The position numbers were made by a program, and so were the translations under genes. A stretch of DNA of 64,000 nucleotides. Source: Acidobacteriota bacterium (GTDB taxonomy: Bacteria > Acidobacteriota > Terriglobia > Acidiferrales > UBA7541). Of the stretch, positions 60,201-64,000 are shown piece by piece. Position 1 is the first letter of the stretch; the number at the start of each line of letters is the position of its first letter. The stretch covers positions 1-64,000 of the forward strand of contig QHYU01000140.1 of NCBI GenBank assembly GCA_003224235.1, written 5' to 3'. The notes under the pieces were generated by a model, which was given only the letters and a program-made list of their open reading frames with translations, was not told the DNA's origin and made no database searches.

Positions 60201-60691
60201 AGCGACGCCCCCGCGCGAGCCTCCTCAATGACATGTGTCATCCCCACAACGCGTCCCGCCGGGCTCACGCGCAAACGGAATTCCTCCTGCTGGCCCTGGC
60301 GGAAGAAGCGGGTATCCCAGTACCAGACCACAATTTCCGAGGCCATCAGGCGGTTGGCCTGCTCCAGGCCCAATTCGCGCTCGAGGTAGGTCTTCACCGG
60401 CGGCGAATCTGAGTTCGGCTCAATCGAGAAGTCTTCCACGGAGAAAACGATACTCGATTGGTACCTGTCGAGCTTCTGGCCCCGCGCGCTGAAGAAGTTG
60501 CGCGCCACCTCGAGCGCCTGTGTCCGGGAAACGCGCAGGTCCAGGGAAGCCTCGGGAAACGCCCGGAAGAAGTATTTGTACGCAATGCCTGCGCCCGCGA
60601 GGCCCGCCAGTATCCACAGCAGCAGAACCCTCAGGTCTTTTGCTCCCAAGCGGTCTTCCGCAGCAGCAGTGTTGGATTCGACTTCGTTCAC
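57215..60691 (-). CDS. Giant CPBP-family membrane protein with duplicated extramembrane domain
   Basis: The protein has 1158 residues from GTG 60691 (GGAGG six bases upstream; an ATG at 60748 is possible). A first helix near residue 20 is followed by soluble domain A (about residues 70-290), then a multi-helix membrane block with the CPBP/Abi motifs TSEEFIFR, GFGHSIYP and IWHYTVDAILIG, then soluble domain B (about 650-880) and a further multi-helix block. Domains A and B share RLRVxVQGDExxxYxxFxKIPExWxR, so they are a duplication. The EE-R, H and H motifs indicate a glutamate-type intramembrane protease or processing protein; substrate unknown. Confidence 0.83.
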   Translation of the reverse strand: MNEVESNTAAAEDRLGAKDLRVLLLWILAGLAGAGIAYKYFFRAFPEASLDLRVSRTQALEVARNFFSARGQKLDRYQSSIVFSVEDFSIEPNSDSPPVKTYLERELGLEQANRLMASEIVVWYWDTRFFRQGQQEEFRLRVSPAGRVVGMTHVIEEARAGASLDQDAARAVAEAFLRTGPAVDLAAYDFLAGEANATERPKRRDWSFTWERRGFKVKDATYRLRVAVQGDEAGSYEEFLKIPEKWQRDFQSLRSSNVVYQLAGEVPGYFLLGAAFFVLYQQGRRGIIGWRGALKLGAVVAGLFFASQVNEWPLTRFGYDTNSSYLGFLFQKMAQAALGSLAAGFIVALAFAAGEPLYRHSQPNQLRLGVALSWRGIRSKEFFRSCVIGLAMAGGSIGFVVLFYVVGQKFGIWAPQEIKYTNVASTALPWLSPLATSLLAATSEEFIFRLFAIPFLHRLTGSKALAILLPAFIWGFGHSIYPVEPGYARGIEVGIIGIVVGLVMLRYGILATLIWHYTVDAILIGLFLLRSESLYFRVSGAIVGAGVLIPLVIAGVAYLARRRFEADPGLLNGAAPLPESAFEPPEAAAEAPSKSAYQALDSRALGIVLGCGALGALLLLAVKAEVIGDFVRYSVNARQAAAKAGEVLRQRKIDPRRYKRAIESDDSFNPYANEYLRRQVGIAGANRLYREKVPSAFWRARYFRDSEKEEYEVILVPDGALHSVHHQLEEKAPGAALSKEEAQARAEAYLRDEKKLDLANWKLVEATSKKHPARIDHTFTWEELASVGEAHVRTRLRVQGDEVSGYQVFVKIPEEWERQQTEKTMAWYLHLVGQILFYVGLGVTVLVIFFRNLKTPTAASVPWRRFSIWALWGLLITLVNFGNKLSVLLFAYDTQIPFKSFVAVLLVGLLLGAAAFYSLLFFLFGLAWFFLSRVFGSERLPSWRGMPAAYYRDAFWLALAGTGVLLGLARLQFLLARIWPTAKKALGGGLPAGLDLYVPAASAIGSAVLAGLFVTALVAVAAGFVAGYVRQRWQQFGLILCLAVAMSGGWGSPADFAKKVLVQLAVLGVYWWSVTRVVRFNLLAYFLVAASVALVGAADGLLRQPNEFFRANGYAVVVALLALLAWPLVEWRRSAGSQGPGVGPAERAAETRRIGFLL

Positions 60692-60756
60692 CAGACGCCT
60701 CCGCAAAGACAGAAGGTGTAACCACAGATGAACGCTGTTAGTAAACAAGAATTTGT

Positions 60757-60789
60757 AAAAGGCAAGGAGGGGGACCCCCCGCCTTTTTT
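60757..60789. terminator. Bidirectional intrinsic terminator
   Basis: Stem AAAAGGC/GCCTTTT with an inner GGGGG/CCCCC stem, followed by six T on the plus strand and four T on the minus strand. It lies 66 bp upstream of the CPBP gene start, so minus-strand transcripts from the right are likely stopped here. Confidence 0.6.
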
Positions 60790-61228
60790 GTAAGTGTTGA
60801 TTTCAGGCGACTTTAAGTCCAATGATTTTGTAAATGCGCATTCCAAAGGGTTTGCGGACGCATTTTTCGTATGTGCGCATTCCAAAGGGCTTGCGAGCGT
60901 AGAGGTGGCAGAGAGCGTCACGGTGTAGGGGTCAGCTGCTCCTGCAAAGCTCTTGGCGGGCTTTGGAGTTCCTCTTACCTCGCCGGTAATAGGTCGACCG
61001 TTCATGAACAGGGGAATGCCAAATAGATTTAGAGGATTTTACCAGTTGTTTCGCGGCGTCCTTGCGCGTTTTGCCCATTTTCTTTGTCGCAGCGCAGGTC
61101 CACGATGGTTTCTGAGTGCGCGACCATCCACTCGGAACGCACGGTTTCACAGTGACGCGACTCGGACGAAAGAAATGAAGGTGGTAGCGGCAGCAGCGTA
61201 AGCGTCTGGTTATGGCCGCGCCTGACTT

Positions 61229-61285
61229 CTACAGAGCAATACTCAATGGCAACAGCTCGTCGATGCGCCTGACCGGGTGATCGGC
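61229..61285 (-). pseudogene. IS66-type transposase C-terminal remnant
   Basis: On the minus strand the frame reads ADHPVRRIDELLP, then unrelated residues and a stop. IADHP(A/V)NRIDELLPWNW is the C-terminal signature of IS66-family transposases. Everything upstream is replaced by the repeat element that begins within the same codons. Only about 13 residues match, so the call rests on a short motif. Confidence 0.6.
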
Positions 61286-61427
61286 GGGTGGCCCATCCCT
61301 TGTTTTGGGAGGGGTGGGGTCTTTGGCTCTTGCTCGGGCGTGCTGGTGGGTGCGAATTGATTTCGTTGAGACTCCTCAGAGAAGAGAATCCCCCACCCTT
61401 CGAAACCCGAAGGGTGGGCCACCCGCC
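61283..61427. repeat. 145-bp element with inverted ends, copy 1
   Basis: The left end GGCGGGTGGCCCAT and the right end GTGGGCCACCCGCC are inverted (13 bp exact). A near-perfect hairpin with arms CCACCCTTCG and CGAAGGGTGG lies close to the right end. A second copy at 63935-64000 matches the first 66 bp with about three differences. No coding content. Confidence 0.75.
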
Positions 61428-61832
61428 CTTGCCAACAGGTTCTCGCTACGTTTCTCCGAGTGTCCTTGTCACGCGGGATTCAGCAAAGAACCGTCCTTAC
61501 AGAGCAAGGCGAGTAATGATATCTTTGCAAGTCTATGCGCAATCTGGACTTTGGCAGTCTAACGCCGAGCGCCCAAGCGCCCAGGAGATGAAAGCAAAAT
61601 TCCTCAAAGTCAGTCGACGCAGACCCCTACCCCATTGACATTACAAAGCCGCAGCCCACCTCAAAGCCCGTCTATCTTGGCAAGTATGATTTTGGTGCGG
61701 TAAAGCGGTAAAGATGTAGCTAAGAAGTGCGATGCTGGCGGTGGGTTCGTCAGCACTGAGGCGCGAGTTCTGGCAACCGACGCGGAGCCAAGGCGCCGAT
61801 TTCGCCGGTAGTGGGGCAGCCCCTAAGAAGAA

Positions 61833-63773
61833 TCAGTGCGAAGTTTCTATAAAACGCAACGATTGCATGGTCTTCACGATTTCATCGAGTCCCGCGGTAT
61901 CCGGACTCAGCAGAAGAAACTGGAGGACGTAACCCTTCTCGACCGTCGCAATTTGAGCCGCATGCAGGACACCATTGGACATCCGTACGGTCAGGTCCGC
62001 CTTCCATAACTTCCTTCCTCCGAGCGGCAATTCCTCGGGTGTTCCGACTATTTCCATCGGCAGACCCAGTTGTTTGTACATCGTCGCGGAAAACTGTAAG
62101 AAATCCTTCCCTGATTTCAGGTCGGGCTGCGCGCGCATGTCCGCGGCGATGATCTGAATCATCCTCATGCTGAGCGCCTGCTTGTTCGCCATACCTTCGA
62201 TGACCACGAGGAGTGGATAGCTGATCCTTTCACTGGCTTGTGTCACGTCCTGCAGCACCGGATCACCATGAGCAAGCAGAGTCCCGCCGAGTTTCGCGAT
62301 TGCACTCGCCGCGTCTGCCTTAACAACCGTCCAGCCTTGCGGAAACTCAAAGGAGAACCCAAAAAACTTGTTGGTATAGAGGTTCGCAGAAATCGAGCCG
62401 TCATCGGGGCGTGGCACGCCAGCATCGGTCGACAACCTCACCGTAGTGCCGGGATGGGCGACACTATCGTAAAGGGGATTATCCGGTTCGATGCGCGCGG
62501 CTTCGCGGAATTGGGCTTGCGCCTCGCCCTGGCGGCCCTTCTCGCGCAGAGCGACACCTAAGTCATAATGACCCTCAGCATCGTTGGGCTCCGCTCTCAG
62601 GAAGGTGGTCAGCTCTTCGATCGCGCCGTCGATCTCACCTGTGTGAAACAACGAGACGCCGAGATGCTTGTGGAGCAGCGGCATCTCCGGGGTTCGAGGA
62701 ATCGACTCTCGCAGCACAGGAATCGCTTCGTTGTACTGGCGGCTCCGCGTGAGAGAGAAGCCGAGTTGTATGAGTGCCGCCTTGTGCTTCGGGAAAAGAC
62801 GCAATGCCTCGCGAGCTTCCGGAACGGCCTCAGCGTCACGGTTCTGGGCACCCAGAGCCATGGCGAGCATGCTATGCGCTTCGGCGTCGTCGGCCCAGAG
62901 CTGGAGGGAGCGCCGGGCTTCGGATTCGGCCCGGGCATAATCCTTGACCGAAAGCAAGTCGACGGCGTACGCGAGGTGCAGCGTTGCGGAATCCGGGGCG
63001 AGCTGCAGGGCTTGCTGGTATCTAGCGCCGGCCGATACAAATTGTCGTTTGCGCAGGTCATCACACGCACTAAGGAGGATGGCATAGGCTGCGTCACGCT
63101 GTGGAGAAGGTGTGCCTGCCAAGCGCGGCCTAAGACTGCGCACCGTGTCCAAGAGAAACGATGTGGTCCCGAGGCCCCGAACGGCGCTCAAAAACGCTGC
63201 GTCCGGAGTGAAGTCCGCGCCGCGCTGGCGGATCTGTTGGGATGCGCAGGGCTCTGAAAATTGCCCCGCGATAAAGGCGAGGAGTTCGAGTCGGTCGAAC
63301 GGCGGTTGTTGGATGGAGGGCGCGTGCTGAGGTGCGCCAGTGGCCGGTGACCCCTCGCTACGGGAGGGGCTGCTTTGGAGGCTATACAGCACATCGATCG
63401 TTCTCACTACTTCGACGGGCTCGCCATTCAAGCGCGTGGTTCGGTAACGCCACTTGCACACCGCATCTAGCGCCGATTGAACGAGCAACGGGTGGCCGGA
63501 GAGTACGGTCAACTCCTTTACCGCACCGTCGGTACCGATGACAGCTTGCAGGTGCACCGTTCCCTCTATGTGCGCCTGCTTCGCCTCAGGTGGATACTCG
63601 GGCGTGACGTGATGTATGAGCGGAGCTTGCTGTACTGCCCCGCCGATGCGGATGCGCTTGGGCGTCTGCGCTTTCCCTTCGGCCTCGACGATTCCGCCGG
63701 GGGCCTGGGGTGCGGATTGCGCCCAACTCACTCCGGCCGCTAGCAAGACCAGGGCTGCAAGCTTAGGTCTCAT
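61833..63773 (-). CDS. TonB C-terminal-domain / TPR protein
   Basis: The protein has 646 residues with a signal peptide. Residues about 48-125 are a TonB C-terminal domain (HVTPEYPPEAKQAHIEGTVHLQAVIGTDG, CKWRYRTTRLNGEPVEV), followed by a long TPR region (about 255-440; FPKHKAALIQLGFSLTRSRQYNEAIPVL) and a C-terminal PsbP/DUF1795-like domain from about 470 (NKFFGFSFEFPQGWTVVKAD to YVLQFLLLSPDT). TonB placement at the N-terminus, without a membrane anchor, resembles other acidobacterial proteins and argues against a classical energy transducer. Function unknown; a sensor or envelope scaffold is a guess. Confidence 0.82.
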   Translation of the reverse strand: MRPKLAALVLLAAGVSWAQSAPQAPGGIVEAEGKAQTPKRIRIGGAVQQAPLIHHVTPEYPPEAKQAHIEGTVHLQAVIGTDGAVKELTVLSGHPLLVQSALDAVCKWRYRTTRLNGEPVEVVRTIDVLYSLQSSPSRSEGSPATGAPQHAPSIQQPPFDRLELLAFIAGQFSEPCASQQIRQRGADFTPDAAFLSAVRGLGTTSFLLDTVRSLRPRLAGTPSPQRDAAYAILLSACDDLRKRQFVSAGARYQQALQLAPDSATLHLAYAVDLLSVKDYARAESEARRSLQLWADDAEAHSMLAMALGAQNRDAEAVPEAREALRLFPKHKAALIQLGFSLTRSRQYNEAIPVLRESIPRTPEMPLLHKHLGVSLFHTGEIDGAIEELTTFLRAEPNDAEGHYDLGVALREKGRQGEAQAQFREAARIEPDNPLYDSVAHPGTTVRLSTDAGVPRPDDGSISANLYTNKFFGFSFEFPQGWTVVKADAASAIAKLGGTLLAHGDPVLQDVTQASERISYPLLVVIEGMANKQALSMRMIQIIAADMRAQPDLKSGKDFLQFSATMYKQLGLPMEIVGTPEELPLGGRKLWKADLTVRMSNGVLHAAQIATVEKGYVLQFLLLSPDTAGLDEIVKTMQSLRFIETSH

Positions 63774-63808
63774 CGCCCCCTCCGAGGGGCCTTTGCGAGT
63801 GAGGATTT

Positions 63809-63837
63809 AAAATACGCTGGCCGCGCGCTTTGCACAA
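63809..63837 (-). promoter_or_regulatory. Sigma70-like promoter of the TonB/TPR gene
   Basis: TTGTGC (63837-63832), a 17-bp spacer and TATTTT (63814-63809) on the minus strand, 36 bp before the ATG at 63773. Confidence 0.45.
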
Positions 63838-63934
63838 TTGCTTTCCTCGGTGCAGGGAGGAATCCTCCGAGCAGAAGGTGCTTAGGAAATTGAAGCTGGA
63901 GGGCCTGCCTGCAAAACAACTAGCTCAGCTCGAA

Positions 63935-64000
63935 GGCGGGTGGCCCATCCCTCGTTTTGGGAGGGGTGGGGTCTTTGGCTCTTGCTCGGGGTGCTGGTGG
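63935..64000. repeat. 145-bp element, copy 2, cut by window edge
   Basis: Begins GGCGGGTGGCCCATCCC and follows copy 1 (61283) base for base to the window end apart from one substitution and a small indel. Just upstream, an open frame without a start codon (EQKVLRKLKLEGLPAKQL, about 63866-63934, plus) runs into the element; this could be another truncated gene. Confidence 0.75.

Larger units (their letters stand above)
60692..61832. other. 1.1-kb region without an intact gene
   Basis: Contains a terminator (60757-60789), two direct repeats of GCGCATTCCAAAGGG near 60837 and 60875, an open frame fragment (about 60800-61030, minus) with NGRPITGEVRGTPKPAK and PYTVTLSATSTL resembling the end of an exported Ig-like protein, the IS66 scrap (61229-61285), and the 145-bp repeat (61283-61427). 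From 61440 to 61832 I see no feature. Confidence 0.5.

Overview
The window looks like a chromosomal contig of a high-GC, outer-membrane-bearing soil bacterium, most probably of the Acidobacteriota. This assignment is inferred from gene content: BamA, Skp and a LolD/LolC-E pair indicate a diderm cell; DUF4097 proteins, TonB C-terminal-domain proteins, YncE-like propeller lipoproteins and FG-GAP repeats are abundant; and ECF sigma factors are paired with membrane anti-sigma factors. I see no rRNA, tRNA, CRISPR array, prophage or intact insertion sequence.

Layout. 1-9.3 kb holds redox and housekeeping genes: a truncated CuA-type cupredoxin, a ferredoxin, two thioredoxin-fold proteins, a metallo-hydrolase, a gamma-glutamylcyclotransferase-like protein, an O-methyltransferase, a SirB1/transglutaminase protein, proline dehydrogenase, thioredoxin reductase, a cyclophilin and a flavin reductase. 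9.4-17.1 kb (minus strand) holds an APC permease with a cytoplasmic USP-like tail. Upstream of it lies a compact iron-import operon: an Ftr1-DUF2318 permease, two FtsX-type ABC permeases, an ABC ATPase fused to a complete DtxR-type iron-sensor repressor, and a DUF971 protein. A near-perfect 23-bp palindrome abuts the ribosome binding site of the first gene. A divergent gene at 17.2-20.1 kb encodes a secretin-like protein with a seven-repeat FG-GAP/VCBS beta-propeller inserted before its C-terminal part.

20.2-27.3 kb is the classical rimP-nusA-infB-ylxP-rbfA-truB operon. Its promoter is followed at once by a hairpin and an intrinsic terminator, which looks like an attenuator. 27.5-42.7 kb is envelope and proteostasis: Skp, a 1554-residue repeat lipoprotein, BamA, ClpC, LolD, LolC/E and LysS. 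42.9-45.0 kb is a PAS histidine kinase and NarL-type regulator pair. 45.0-46.3 kb is an AT-rich junction with a heptanucleotide repeat and the remnant of an NtrC-type regulator.

46.3-56.7 kb contains two ECF sigma / anti-sigma / DUF4097 modules facing each other, with shikimate kinase and a PDZ protein in between. One module carries a DUF4097-coiled-coil-TonB fusion and a zinc-finger-HEAT anti-sigma factor. 57.2-60.7 kb is a giant CPBP-type membrane protein with a duplicated extramembrane domain. The right end (60.7-64 kb) holds an IS66 transposase scrap, a 145-bp repeat with inverted ends whose second copy runs off the window, and a TonB/TPR protein.

The strongest candidate for an undescribed system is the Ftr1/FtsX operon, where transporter ATPase and iron repressor are one polypeptide and a matching operator-like palindrome precedes the operon. 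The propeller-bearing secretin is second.
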